Source: Thecaphora thlaspeos (Eukaryota; Basidiomycota; Ustilaginomycetes; Urocystidales; Glomosporiaceae). Taken from it: a stretch of 64,000 bases of DNA. Positions 10,265 through 21,625 of this stretch are shown here, piece by piece. How positions within the stretch are numbered: position 1 is the first letter of the stretch; the number at the start of each line of letters is the position of its first letter. Below the pieces are notes generated by a model. It searched no databases. It was not told the origin of the DNA and saw only the letters and a list, made by a program, of their open reading frames with translations. The translations under genes and the position numbers were made by a program. The DNA is taken from NCBI GenBank assembly GCA_900291925.1, contig UWYS01000015.1:558001-622000 (forward strand), in the 5' to 3' direction.

Positions 10265-10640
10265 CTCGCCGCCCGCAACGCTCTGCGTCGGCCACCCGCT
10301 CCTTCCCTCCTTCCACAGCCACCATCTACCCCCTCCCTCCCTTTGCCCCTGTAGCATACCAACTCGCCGACCATCGTCCATCTCCTTGTATCTTTTCTTC
10401 TCTTCCTTGCACCTTTGCTCCTTTATCCTCTGCCTACAGCACCACCCGCCTTGACTGCACGGTTTCCGCGACATCCACAACAGAAAGACAAGACACACGT
10501 CGCCACTCCGCCACCCTTCTTTCTGGCTTATCCTCTTCCAAGACTGCCCCTCCTCGCGCAAGCAACGGCAAGCAAGACGACCTCCAGGTCCTTTTCTACC
10601 TTCTCACCTTCAGCCCTTCTCCCGACAAAACCAAACAACA

Positions 10641-12227
10641 ATGTCGGACCCTAACCAGAGCATCGTAGACCCCGCCGCCAACGTCACTGGCGCCGCCCTG
10701 GCCGAGGCACCTGCCTCCCAAAATCCCGGCAACACTGGCGACGAGGCCCTCAAGGTGAGTCAGGCTCCGTCGGCTTCTCGCTGGGAGGCGAAAAGGGGTG
10801 CTGCGACGCGAAAGCGCTGGCTGGCTGGCGGGCTGGCTAGATGGCGTCCGGTCTGCCTACATGGTAGAGGCCGTCGAAGTGTGACGGCCTCCGACGACTA
10901 GGTCACACTTGGCTTCGGCGCTCGTCGCAAGAGAAGGTCGCGATGGGTGCCCGGTGTTTTGCCTCGCTAGATCCGCCTTTCCGTCTTTGCGGCAGCTCAA
11001 CGCTGATCAACTGTCCACACACTGTCCCTTTTGTTCGCGTTCGCCCCTGCCAACGTCTTTTCGGTGCGCTACCAGGTCTTTGCCGGCAACCTCGCCTTTG
11101 CTATCACCGAGGACGAGCTCAAGACGGTCTTCTCCGAGGCTGGTAACGTGTACGTACCGTGCCTCCCTTCCTTCCCTCGCAGCCTGTCGCGAAGCTCGTC
11201 GACTCGCAAGCAGTGCTGACCTTCGATCCCGCCTCTCTTCTTTGAACCGCTTCGCTTCACTGGCCCGCTCCGGGACCCCGCAGAACACAAGCAACCATCA
11301 TCACCCGCGGCACCCGATCTCTCGGCTACGGTTTCGTCACCTACTCATCAGAGGCCGAGGCTCAGAGGGCGGTGCAAGTGCTCGACAAGAAGGAGGTCGG
11401 CGGACGTCAGATCAGCGTCGAGGGCGCCAAGCCCCAGGCGGCCCACGTCGACGGCGAGGCCAGGAAGGCGTCAAAGGCCAAGAAGAGCGAGAAGAAGCTG
11501 CGCAGCAGTGGCGTGAGTGTTGCGTTGGTGCAGAACTAGTCGGGCCGGGCCAATGCTTCTAAGCGATGAGTCTCACTTGCTGACGCTGTCTAACCATCTC
11601 TCTGTCCCTTCCCGTCTTCCTCGTGCTTCTGGTGCTTGCTGCTCCTTGCCAACGTAGGCCCGAGCTGCCCGACGACCCAGGACGGACGACGGCGAGGAGG
11701 GCGGTGCCGACTCCGATGAGGTCAAGAAGGAGGGCGGCGACGAGGGTGACGCCAACGGCGTCGGCCCCACAAAGTCGGCGCGCCGACGTCAAAAGAAGAA
11801 GGCCGCCGCTGCGGCCAAGGCCAACGGCGAGACGGCCGAGGGCGAGGCAGGCGAGACCAAGGCGCCCCCGGCCAAGCGTTCCCCCAAGGGCGTCCCCACC
11901 GGTGAGCCGAGCCAGACGCTCGTCTTTGTCGCCAACCTTTCATTCGAGACGACCGACGAGACGCTGCGCGCAGCGTTTGACAAGGAGTTCAAGGTCAAGA
12001 CGGCGCACGTCGTCAAGCGCAAGGTCGGCACCCGCAGCAAGGGCTTCGGTTTCGTCAACTTTGAGGACCATGCCGAGCAGACTCGCGCCATCGAGACGGC
12101 TCAGGGCAAGGAGATCGACGGCCGCGCCATCAGCCTCAAGGTCGCCGTCGAGGACGACAGGGACAGCATCAAGCCCGAGGCCAGCGGTGCCGAGGCGGCC
12201 GTCCAGGCCGAGTCCGCTCAGGCCTAA
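10641..12227 (+). CDS. RNA-binding protein with two RRM domains
   Basis: Exons 10641-10754, 11076-11149, 11284-11512 and 11658-12227 join in phase to give 328 aa. RRM1 (about residues 39-118) has RNP2 VFAGNLAF, with exon 1 ending just before it, and RNP1-like SLGYGFVTYSS. A Lys/Glu/Ala-rich linker (about residues 120-220) carries basic runs such as ARRRQKKKAAAAAK. RRM2 (about 225-305) has RNP2 LVFVANLSF and RNP1 SKGFGFVNFED. The architecture resembles nucleolin/Gar2-type or other fungal two-RRM proteins, but it lacks a clear RGG tail, so the exact target is unknown. The donor after the second exon (GTACGT at 11150) was chosen over two overlapping GT dinucleotides because only it keeps phase with exon 3. 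The 5' leader is long and pyrimidine-rich. Confidence 0.9.
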
Positions 12228-12991
12228 TGCGGTCGTCGTTAGAGGATCGGCCGGGCGGACTTGTTCGGATGCAGACCGGCGGAGCGGGCAGCCGATCTGC
12301 ACAGGCCTCGATGCCACGCCGCATGCAGGGCCAGCCAGAGCAGGACGGGAGGCAGAGCGGAGATGACGCAATCGTATCGACGGTCTGCGGCACTCGCTCG
12401 ACGGCCTCAACGCGAGGGCCGACAAAGTGCAGGAGTCCGAAAGGACTCGAGCGAAGCGGCAGAACGCGCTTCAATCCAACTCAAAGGACCCAGTGCCAGA
12501 ATCAAAGAGAGGAGGGAGACCCCCGGATGTCTATCCAACTAATCACGCACCCGCACACCTTCCCTACTCTGCCTCTCTTGCTCGCTCTCTGCAACGCTGT
12601 CAGCAGAGACACACTGTGCGGGAGCGACGAATGGCGGTGGGGGAAGGGTCGGTGGCAACGAAAAGGTCTAAAACGAAGAAAATGCGATAAGGAAGACGAA
12701 GGTGTTGTCGAAGAGCTAGCTAGTTGCAGCGGATGAGGGTCGCGTGCGAGTGTGTGCGCGTCTAGAGCGTGCGGACGCGGGATCGGGATCGGGATCGGAT
12801 GCTTTGTGGCGCGTGCGGCGGGGCGAGGCGAGGCGAGGCGAGGCGAGATGAGCTAACACCGCCAACCTCGACACGCTAGGTTGATCGAGGAGTGAGCGAC
12901 AACGGGCCTGTGCGTCCTTTTGTCGCTCCTCGCCTCCTTTCCCCTTTGCGGCCGGTCGTCGCCTTTGCCGCTTAGTACCTTGATCTTTATC
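12228..12991. other. Intergenic region with short tandem repeats
   Basis: No gene supported. It holds three units of GGGATC at about 12779-12799 and five units of GGCGA at 12822-12846, then the pyrimidine-rich leader of the next gene. Confidence 0.6.
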
Positions 12992-14268
12992 ATGACCACC
13001 TTGTTCACACCAGCCGCGCAACCACGCTTGATGCTCTCCAACCTAATCCCCCGCACCATCACCATCACCATCACCACCACCACCATCACCAGCAGCTACC
13101 TGTTCCGTCGAACGTTTAATTCACCTCCACCATCTATTCTTCCACCTTGCCCCCTCCCTCTTGCTCCTCGTCGTAATTTTCAACTTCGAACCATGTCTTT
13201 CTCTTCCACCACCGCCGCCGCTGCCAAGATGCCAACATTCAGCAAATCACCCTTACCCTCCAACCCTCTCGGTCCCAACCGATACGTCAAGACTGCAGCA
13301 TGTCTAATCATAGGCGACGAAGTGCTAAACGGAAAGACGAAAGATTCGAATTCGAATTACTTTGCCAAGTTCTGCTTTACCCTCGGTATAGAGTTGCAAC
13401 GTATCGAAGTCATTCCCGATGACAAGGACGAGATTGTCGAAGCTGTCCGACGTCTTACCGCCAAACATGACCTTGTCATTACGTCGGGTGGCATCGGACC
13501 TACTCCCGATGACATCACGTACGAAAGTATTGCAAAGGCTTTCGAGGCGGGGTTGGTGTATCATGATGAGACGATCAGGAGGATGGCGGAAAACTTGAAG
13601 GCGAGGAACGTGGATACCAGTACGGTTACGGAGGAGATGATTACGGCGAGAAAGAGGATGGCTCTGTTCCCCGACAGGCAGGTCGAGGTCATCTTCCCCA
13701 CCGAACAGCTGTGGGTGCCTGTCGTCAGGATGGGGGGGAAGTTGTGCATCTTGCCCGGCGTCCCTAGGCTCTTTGAGGTGAGTTGAAGATCCCGGTCTTC
13801 TTTCCAGCAGAATCGTGGTCTCAACGTAGCCATCTGCGAAATGGCTGTGAGAGCGACTTGGGCGCTGACACTTTGGCGCCGCCCTCCGTCTCGTCCAATC
13901 CCTTTGCCCCCTATCCTCTTGCCAACCTCGCGCGACAGGCGCTGCTCGACGGCATGGAGCAGTACATCCCGATCGACCCCAACCGACCGCGCCCCTATCG
14001 CCTGCTGATTCACACCAAGCTGCCAGAGAGCAACATCAGCCCTTTCCTTGTCCGGCTGACGGAAAAGTGCAAGCCAGAAGGCATCAAGGTCGGCTCCTAC
14101 CCCAAGTGGAACAACGGCGTCGACGTCTCCCTCATCGGCGAGGACCTGGCGCGTCTCCAGGAGCTGGGCAAGGAGGTGGAAAAGGAGGTCCAGGGTACCA
14201 TCCTCGAACAAGGCAAAGTCGGAGAGAACTCGACAGCTGCTGCCGCTGCCGCCACGGGCAAGATGTAG
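12992..14268 (+). CDS. MoCF_biosynth (molybdopterin-binding-like, CinA/FLAD1 N-domain-like) protein
   Basis: Exons 12992-13777 and 13939-14268 give 371 aa. The domain signature is clear: TAACLIIGDEVLNGKTKDSN (the conserved GDE-L-G-x-x-x-D-x-N), then AKHDLVITSGGIGPTPDDIT, AITFEA-like helix text, and GGKLCILPGVPRLFE, where the intron falls. The C-terminal 109 residues (ALLDGMEQYIPIDPN...) match the non-catalytic tail of fungal relatives. In animals this domain is fused to FAD synthase; here it stands alone, as in several fungi. The biochemical role is unsettled: molybdopterin chemistry or FAD/nucleotide hydrolysis. Residues 1-68 are rich in Thr, Ile, Pro and Arg and low in acidic residues (TITITITTTTITSSYLFRR), a plausible mitochondrial presequence. 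An internal ATG at 13194 would give a cytosolic form. Confidence 0.87.
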
Positions 14269-16314
14269 GCGAATGGACGACGATACCTCGAACGTGAAGT
14301 GGATGATCGTGGATCTGCTGATACCTAATTATGTAGTGGTGTCGCGCGAAGACCGTCGTGATAGGCGAGCGAACGAGGGATGGGCGACTGGCTATGTGTC
14401 GCGTTTGTTCTGCCGTGATGTGGCTGTGCCAGTAGGGGCAGCGGGAGACGCTCCGACGGACGCGGTTGCTCGTCTTCCCTTCCCTGCTGCCTGCGTGACA
14501 GGCGATCAAGTCCGATCGTGACACTTTCGATTCTTGCTCCGCAGACCAGGGCGAAGCTGAGCAGCGTCTAACCATGTTGCAGCGAGACATTATGTTGCTG
14601 CTCGTCGTAGCTTGGCGACACCGCTCTATCTCCGCCATGGGGGAGGGGATCCAGGCCGCGAGGGGAAAAAGGAGAAATGCGGAGGAGCAGGTGATGATGC
14701 ATCGCAGATCCTTTGTTTCAGCGTCGACGCTCAAAGATGAAGCCAAGCTTTTGCTCAACCTGGGCGGTCAGCGGTGCCCTTCGTCGAGCGGGCGAGCCGG
14801 TGCGGTCTCTCTTGGCCGAGGGACAGGGTGATCAAGACTTGGCGTCGCCTTCCTCGTTGCTACTATACCTTGACGAGCTCAGGGAATCCTTTTGTCTGGC
14901 AGGTGCAGAGGGGGTGGTCACGTCTAGGATGGAATCATATCTGCATGACATAGCTTGGCGTCGAACAATGGCGATGGCTCACGTGCGAGGTGCAGAGAAG
15001 GAAAAAGCGCAAGCAGGTCGGCATGGTAGCGTTGCTGGTCGATGGAAGGCTTGGCAGGATTGAGGTACGTAGCATCGAGGGAGCGCTGTCCCGCCTGTTC
15101 GCCGTCGTTCCACGAGCTGGTGAGTCCATGCTTGCAACGACGATGTGCGGATGACGGGTGCGGCATTGAAAGTTTGGGTTCGTCGTCCACGTCGTGTCAC
15201 GCATGGGTGCGGGTGCGAGTTCAGTCAAGCGGAGAGCCGTCTGATGCTGTACCGCGTCCAGGCCTCGAGCACTGGTACAGTACCGTGTGTAGCGCTACGA
15301 CCACACCGGGCATCGCACAGATGGTGGTAAGTGGAGGAGAGCGAGGTTGGGGTTTCGTGTGCGACCTAACGGTATCTACACCCGGGCGCTTTTCAGTCGC
15401 CTGATGTTCATGCAGAAGAAGCTAGCTGGAGAGGCAAGCCTTGCCTTGGATGAGATGCGATGCACCATAACCAAGGCTATTTTGGTCCCTCTTCTCGCAC
15501 TGCGACCGACCAACTGGTGCCTTCATTCGACAAGCTCGTTGGCGCTGTTGCGTTCTTTGCTCGACGCCGACTCCCTCGCTCACTCACCGTGCCGTACTTG
15601 CTGTCGGCAAGTGTGTGTCCCGCCTTTCTAGAGGCTCGTACTTGAACGTAAGACGATCGATGGGTGATCAGCGTAGCGCCTGCGCAAAAGAGCAAATGGA
15701 GGGGAACAGAGAGGAGGTGAATGGCGAGGGGGGGGCACCAGGACTCCTTGTCAGGCTCGTTCCAGAGGGACACACAGAGAGAGAGAGAGAGAGAGGGGAG
15801 AGAGAGAGAGAGAGGGAGAGGGAGAGGGAGGGAGAGCTTAGCGCCCACGCCCTGCTTCGCGCCTCTCCCGCCAGCTGATGGGTACGGCCAAGATCCTATT
15901 CACGCTTCCGCCCTGCTTGTCCAGCACAGCCCGCAGCCCCCTGCGAGATCGCTCCGCTTGTCTCTGCTCCTCTCGTCGTCGCGTGCGAGCGCGACGCAGC
16001 GGCTCTGCCAATCACAGTGGGTAGGACATTTGCCAAGCCCATAAAGGGGTCAAGCGCGTATGTAGCAAAGTCAGCCGTCGTCTTGGTCGCGATGGCCAAT
16101 GCCCTCTCGAAATATTGCTACAGTAACAGACACCAGATGAAATCCAGCCTCTCTCGAGGAGATGGCGGCGGCTCTTTTCACTGGGCGTCGCATATTGCTG
16201 AGCACGAGGTGGGGGCGGTGCAGGGCGGAAGCGACCCGCGGTCCAGGCATGCGAGCACACGTCAGGCCACGCCATGACAGGCAGGGGGTCCTGAGCGCCC
16301 TCCAATAATGCCCA

Positions 16315-16345
<31 letters not shown>

Positions 16346-17758
16346 TCGCGCCCCTCGATTGTCCCCTTCGGCCTTCTTGTTCGGCAATTCCTACCGTGGC
16401 CCCCAAACCTTGCGTTATCGGCTCGCCCCGGCCGGGCACAGGGCGACGAAGAGCATCGAATTCTCGAGCCGTGGCTCGCCAACTCGGCGCCAAACAGGCT
16501 CATCCAGGCGTTCTGAGGCGTCGATGACTCTGCTGCTTGATCCTGGCCGGAAGGCCCGCGCTGCAGCCGCGAGCGGAGGGCTTAGCGTGCGCCCATGACA
16601 CATATCTTTGCTCTTTCTTCCTCTTTAGCCAATCAGCACGGGCTCAAAACGAGGTGCGTACCTTTTGAGTCGCGCGAGGTAACCTAGGGTGAGCGCCTCA
16701 AGTTGAGCGCATTAAGCTCAATTCACAATGTCCATACGACGAGGGCGTCGGCGAGACGGCCGGGACACCAATGCACGCGTTAGCCAAACCGCGGTGAAGC
16801 TCGCCCGAGCTAGAGGTAGTGACCATCTTGGCCCCGGCTCAGACCCGACACGATGTGGGTCGCAGTAGTCGCATGCAAGCACAAGACGCGGCGGGTACCC
16901 CAGTTTCTTGGCCATCATCGGTGTGTACGTGTGACCGTACGTAGTTATATGTGCATCGGCCTCTCCCGATCTCGTCCTGCGCCGGGCGAAGGCGGCTGTG
17001 CGTCCGGTCCAGCGTCGGCATTAGCAGCACATACAGTTGTTTGCAACGCTTCGCCTCCGCTTCGCCTCCGCTTGGCTGGTGCGGCACCCTGCCTTTCATA
17101 GAGCAAGGGCGGAAGGCGGAATCAAAGAAGCGCAGCGTGGCAACGCTCGCCAGAGGTTGGCAGGCCATCTTGGAAGGCTTCAGCGGGACGGTGTCGGTGG
17201 TGGCAGTGCAGCGTGTGGGCTGCGCTCGTCGTCTGGCACTGCCATCATCGACTTAGTCACAACGGGCCCCGCTGCCCAGACCTACCACTCCCCTCTCCTG
17301 GGTGTCTTGATCCCCAGATAACGCACCGCTGGTCCATGGATACCCGTGCTCACCTCCCACCTTCGGGACTACCATCCCTACCTCCACCGTTATCGAAAGC
17401 ATCTCACCCGCCCACCTGCATAACACGGCACTTTGCCGTCATTCCATCGTCGAGATCGTAGCTCGGAAGCCCTCTTCTGGCGTCCCACCAGTACCAGCTG
17501 CCTGTTTTGGCTCCTCGTGAGTGAAGGAGCGTCACATCTCCTTAAAAAGGGAGGCCATTCGAGTCATTTCCCGCTCAAGGAGTCTCCGTCCTCCTATCTC
17601 CCAGCTGACCCCTTGCTTCTAATATCGTTGGCGGTTCCCCCGTCCGATGTTATACACAGCTACAGTCTCCTCGTCGCTGTTCAGCACGGACCCTTCTCGA
17701 TCTTCCCACTCTTCCGCCCGTTTTCACTACCTAACGGTACCAGCAACGGCTCAACAAG
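14269..17758. other. 3.5-kb stretch with no supportable gene
   Basis: Six-frame reading shows only short open frames without protein-like composition, and no matching splice architecture. It contains a GA-rich low-complexity tract at 15776-15834 and a seven-unit CCAG microsatellite at 16315-16344. The last 400 bp are the upstream region of the DOMON-b561 gene. A non-coding RNA or a fast-evolving small gene cannot be excluded. Confidence 0.5.
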
Positions 17759-19480
17759 ATGTTCGGCTCCCTACACAACATCGCCGGCGCATCGTCGCTC
17801 CTCATTGCCACTGCGTCCCTCTTGACGACTGACGGCGTCGCGGCGGCAACCCCGAGCAGCCTGACCAGCGACACCGTCTGCAACGACGTGAGTCTGGCAC
17901 GCCTGGCCGGCCGGACGCTCCATTTTGTCGCGTCGCGTCGTCGGCACCCGTGCGCCACCGTGCCGTGCTGCTCGTAAGCTGAAAACCCCTCTATCTGTGC
18001 CCGTCATTCGCCTCTCCTGCGTTTGCGCAGTACTTCTGCCTTCGAGTGATTCATGACCCTGGCCCGCCGCTGGTCAACTACACCATGAAAGCCACGTCCG
18101 GAGGTAAGCAGATCGGCTGGATGGCCATGGGCACAGGTTCGAGGATGGCTTCCTCAAACATGATGGTGAGTCAGATGATGGCGCCTCTTTGCCGCGTTGT
18201 CTTCAGGCATCCCTAGAGACTGACCGCCTATCTGAGATCCATTTTGATTGTGCCCTTGAAATGCGCGCGTCGCAACTACAGATCGGCTGGGTCAGCACCG
18301 CTGGCCAGCCCGTGATGTCGCAGAGGACGGCCGGCGGCCACAGCCCTCCCACCACCACGATCACGACGCAGGCGGCGAGAGCCATCGGCGCGTTGACCTT
18401 CTCAAACAGTACTGGAACCGTCTGGTCCTGGACCCAGCCGCTCTCTTCGACGCCGTTCACCGCGTCAGCCTCGACCAACTACATCTGGGCGGTCAACCCG
18501 AGCAACAACCCCGGCGATGCCCCCTCATCGCCCATCAGACAGCACTCGGACCACGGGGTATTCACTCTGGACCTCACAAAGGCCTACACGGCGCCATCCG
18601 ACGGCGGCTCTAGCGTCATTATCGACCCCTCGTCGACGTCCGGCGGCGGCCAGACTGGCGCTTCGTCGTCCGGAAGCAGCGGCTATACGGACACGCTCGT
18701 CGTTGTCCACCTGGTACGTTGTCGAAGCAATCCCGCGATCCTCCTCTGGCCAGTACCGGTAGTGACCTGCACCCGACGATCGTCTGACTGACCTCTCGAT
18801 CCCTTCTTCCCCTGACGCAGGTCTTCATGACGCTGGCCTGGATGGTTATTTCGCCGATCGCCGTTCTGATCGGTCGATGGGGTCGGACGTCGCTCAAGGC
18901 CTGGTACCCGGCGCACCAGTACCTCCAGATCGCCACCATCGTCTTTGCAATCATCGGATTCGGCATCATCGTCCACTACATCAACCAGCAGGGTGGCAAG
19001 AACTTTTACAATACTCACAGCAAGGTCGGCCTGGCGGTCGTCATCCTGGCCGTGCTTCAGGGCGCGCTAGGCCTGGTGGGCCACAAGACGAAACGCTTCA
19101 ACCCGGTCCGGATCTTCCACATCTTCGTCGGAATTGCGACGACAGTGCTGGCCATCTACAACGCCGGGACCGGCTACGAGATCTGGAGCGGACAGAACGG
19201 CAAGAGGGACAAGCACATCGTCTGGGGCGTCGGCTTTGGCCTCTTCGGCGGCCTGTACCTGCTCGGCCTCGTCCTTTTCCCCAAGCAGCTGAAGACGTGG
19301 CAGATGGAGGCGCAGGAGAAAGAGGGCCTCCCCTACCAGCAGCACCAGATGAACCACTACCAGCAGCACCCGCAGCAGTTTGGGGCGCAGGACCAGCAGC
19401 ACCCCCAATACGAGGCCTACAAGGTCGCCGAAAAGACGATCGACGGCCCTGACGCTACGGCCCAACAGCGCCAGGCGTGA
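17759..19480 (+). CDS. Secreted-entry DOMON plus cytochrome b561 membrane protein
   Basis: Four exons, 17759-17887, 18031-18165, 18282-18713 and 18821-19480, all in phase 0, give 451 aa. Residues 1-30 are a signal peptide. A DOMON/CDH-cytochrome-like heme module follows (about 35-195): YFCLRVIHDPGPPLVNYTM, KQIGWMAMGTGSRMASSNMM, then IGWVSTAGQPVMSQRTA. A Ser/Gly linker leads to a cytochrome b561 domain (about 235-390) with five hydrophobic helices and candidate heme histidines in WYPAHQYLQ, IIVHYINQ, NTHSKVGLA and IFHIFVGIA. The tail is Gln/His-rich. The family passes electrons across a membrane; in fungi, DOMON-b561 proteins are candidates for plasma-membrane ferric or quinone reduction. The substrate is not deducible. 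Exon 4 holds the whole b561 unit, so the domain junction coincides with an intron. Confidence 0.92.
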
Positions 19481-19732
19481 GGTGACCTTGGCTTCCTTCC
19501 CTCCTGTGTCTCTCCCTCTCTCTTTTTCAGGTTTCCCTGGCTCGTGGTCTCGGCGTGTACATATACTCCGTCACGCGTATCGCCAAATAGCCCTCTGGCA
19601 GAAGGTGTAGTTATGTGATAGGTGTCGTCCTAGCTTCTGCGCGATAGGGTAAGGTGTGACGTGCGTGAGACGCACCAACCTCTGACATTCCCTCTCTCTC
19701 ATTCTCTTCCATATTCCATCTTAAACCACCAA

Positions 19733-21125
19733 CTAAGCATCATCCCTGACCTTTTCGATAGCGTCAGGATACCTAAACCCATTGCTGTACCTAGCCTGAT
19801 CCATGATAGACATGGTCAAGATGCTCTCGTCGAGCTTGCACTTTGAAGATTCCTTCTGACCGTCTCGTAGTGCTCTGGCGCAGGCGTCGACTTCCCAGAA
19901 CAAGCTGCATAGAAAGGTAAGGAAAGAGTGTGTGTGAGATTGGGAATGAGACGAGAGAGAGTAGAGGAAAAGGGGAGGGGGGACTTACCCGTGTCCCGGA
20001 ATGGGAAATTTTTTCGTCTCTGCTTCGCCCAGGTTGCCGTCGGCGTCTTTGAGACGAAGGGTGTACGAGGTGGGTCGGTCGGTAGGTTGGGAAGGGGACG
20101 GTGAGTTTGCCCTGTGCGTTGGGGCATCGTCCAGAGAAGAGAAGAGAGGAGAGTCAGCGGACAGGTCTAGGCGCGACAGGCTGTTTGGGGTTTTTCCTCG
20201 CTGCGATACCCACCTTTTCTCCCTATACGAGAACGGCATAGTGGGGCGAAGTCTTGACAGACAGGTTCGCCGTTGCGATGCCCTGTGCGCCGAGCTTGTC
20301 AAGGTTGAGGACGATTGTCGTCGATTCGTCGACGCCCGTCAACGGGGTCTTTACAATGCTTGCCGTCACGCTAGGTTGCTCGCGCGCATTGTCAGGGTGC
20401 TGGAAGAGCATGAGCATCTGCCAGGTCAGAGCGTAGATGCCCAGGTCCAGCAGTGCTCCGCCTCCGAGGTCGGGGTTGTAGAGTCGGTGCTTGGGGTCCG
20501 ACTGGAAGGCGACGCTGAGGTCGCTGTAGACGCGCTGAATCCTGCCGAGGAGCTTGTCCTGGTGCAAGATGTTCTGGATTTCGAGTAGGATGGGAAAGAA
20601 GCGGATCCACACGGCTTCCATGAGGAAGAGATGCTTTTGGCGAGCGAGGTTGACGAGGTGTTAGGCCTGCTTGGCGTTGATGGTGAAAGGCTTTTCGCAG
20701 CAGACGCTCTTTCCATTTTCGAGGCAGAGGAGGACGTTTTAGTAGTGGTGGGGATGCGGAGTGGCGACGTAGATGATGTCGACGTTGGAGTCGGTAACGA
20801 GGTCTTGGTAGGAAGCATGGGCGCGACAGACGGAAGGGTCGGCACCGACGTCGGTGATGAACTGGCGAGCGCGGTCGGCCGAGGTGGAGGAGGCGACGGC
20901 GACGACCGAGTGGCGGACGTCGGTGACGTTGCGAGAGGAGGGGTCGGTGAGGAGGTCCTTGATGAAGGTGGCGGCGATTCCGCCAGTGGCGAGGATGCCT
21001 GTGGGGTGTGGGTGAGCGAAGGGGGGGGGCGGGAGGTGAGCAGAGGAAACGGGTTGACGAGGCGATGGGGATCGAGGCACATTGAGCTGTTACTCACCCC
21101 ACTTGCAGATGTAAGGAGATGACAT
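19733..21125 (-). pseudogene. Dihydrodiol dehydrogenase-like (GFO/IDH/MocA) gene with three in-frame stops and a frameshift
   Basis: Four exons with good splice sites can be laid out: 21125-21098, 20998-20214, 20111-19989 and 19904-19733. Exon 1 plus 2 gives MSSPYICKWG joined to [16 protein letters not shown], the Rossmann NAD(P) motif. Further on are [12 protein letters not shown], the catalytic-type EKP in CCEKPFTINAKQA, FLMEAVWIRFFPILLE, and GGGALLDLGIYALTWQM. The reading frame is broken by TAA at 20739-20741 (after PHPHHY), TAA at 20661-20663 (after INAKQA) and TAG at 20223-20225 (after YAVLV). Exon 3 needs a one-base shift near 20072-20074 (an extra C in a run) to join TVPFPTYRPT to SYTLRLKDADG. 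The last exon (LFWEVDACARALRDGQ... to KVRDDA) is clean. All three stops are one C-to-T change from a Gln codon. Either a recent pseudogene or sequence error. Confidence 0.85.
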
Positions 21126-21625
21126 GGTTGGAGTTGCGATGTGGTGGCGGTCGAGGTAGATGGTGGTGAAAGGGAGCAGTGTGGATTGGGGGCGTGGCTG
21201 GTGGAGGTGGTGCGGGCACTCGGGCCAGGCGACGACGAGCGGTGACTGAGGGTGAGCTGACCTGTGTGGCCTGCGTCAGAAGGCAGGCTGCCTTGTGTGG
21301 AGGGAGGGTTGGGCCAACCCGCGCGTCCGCGCTTCCGAAGAGCGAGCGTCGGAAGCCGGGAGAGCAGCAGCAGTCAGCGCCAGCGCCCTGCCCCACGCCC
21401 TGCCCCACGCCCGTGCGCGTGCCCGTGCCCGTGCCCGTGCGCGTGCGCGTTTCAGCGGACAACCGGGCCCACGCACGGCCAATTGAAATGCGCGGCGGCG
21501 CGGCGAGCCAGCATAGCCGGTCGCCCGCCGCGCCGCCTGTCGGCCTCTTCGGCACGCGACTCTCTTCTTCTTCTTCTTCTTTCCCCACCCTCATCCCGCC
21601 ACCATAGCAAGAACAAAGCGCAGCC
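21126..21625. promoter_or_regulatory. Region between the decayed oxidoreductase and PEX19
   Basis: 500 bp between divergent starts. It contains an alternating CGTGCC/CGTGCG tract at about 21410-21448 and a CTT run just upstream of PEX19. No specific operator recognised. Confidence 0.4.

Noticed and set aside
14713..15063. 116-codon ORF as a possible small gene
   Set aside because: No signal peptide, motif or flanking gene structure; composition is not distinguishable from other chance frames in this region.
20223..20741. Codon reassignment (TAA and TAG read as Gln) to explain the internal stops
   Set aside because: Many intact genes in the window end in TAA or TAG (XPT1, PEX19, eS1, SAM synthetase), so stops are used normally.
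20640..20760. Introns hiding the two TAA codons
   Set aside because: Conserved residues abut the stops on both sides with no room for an intron.
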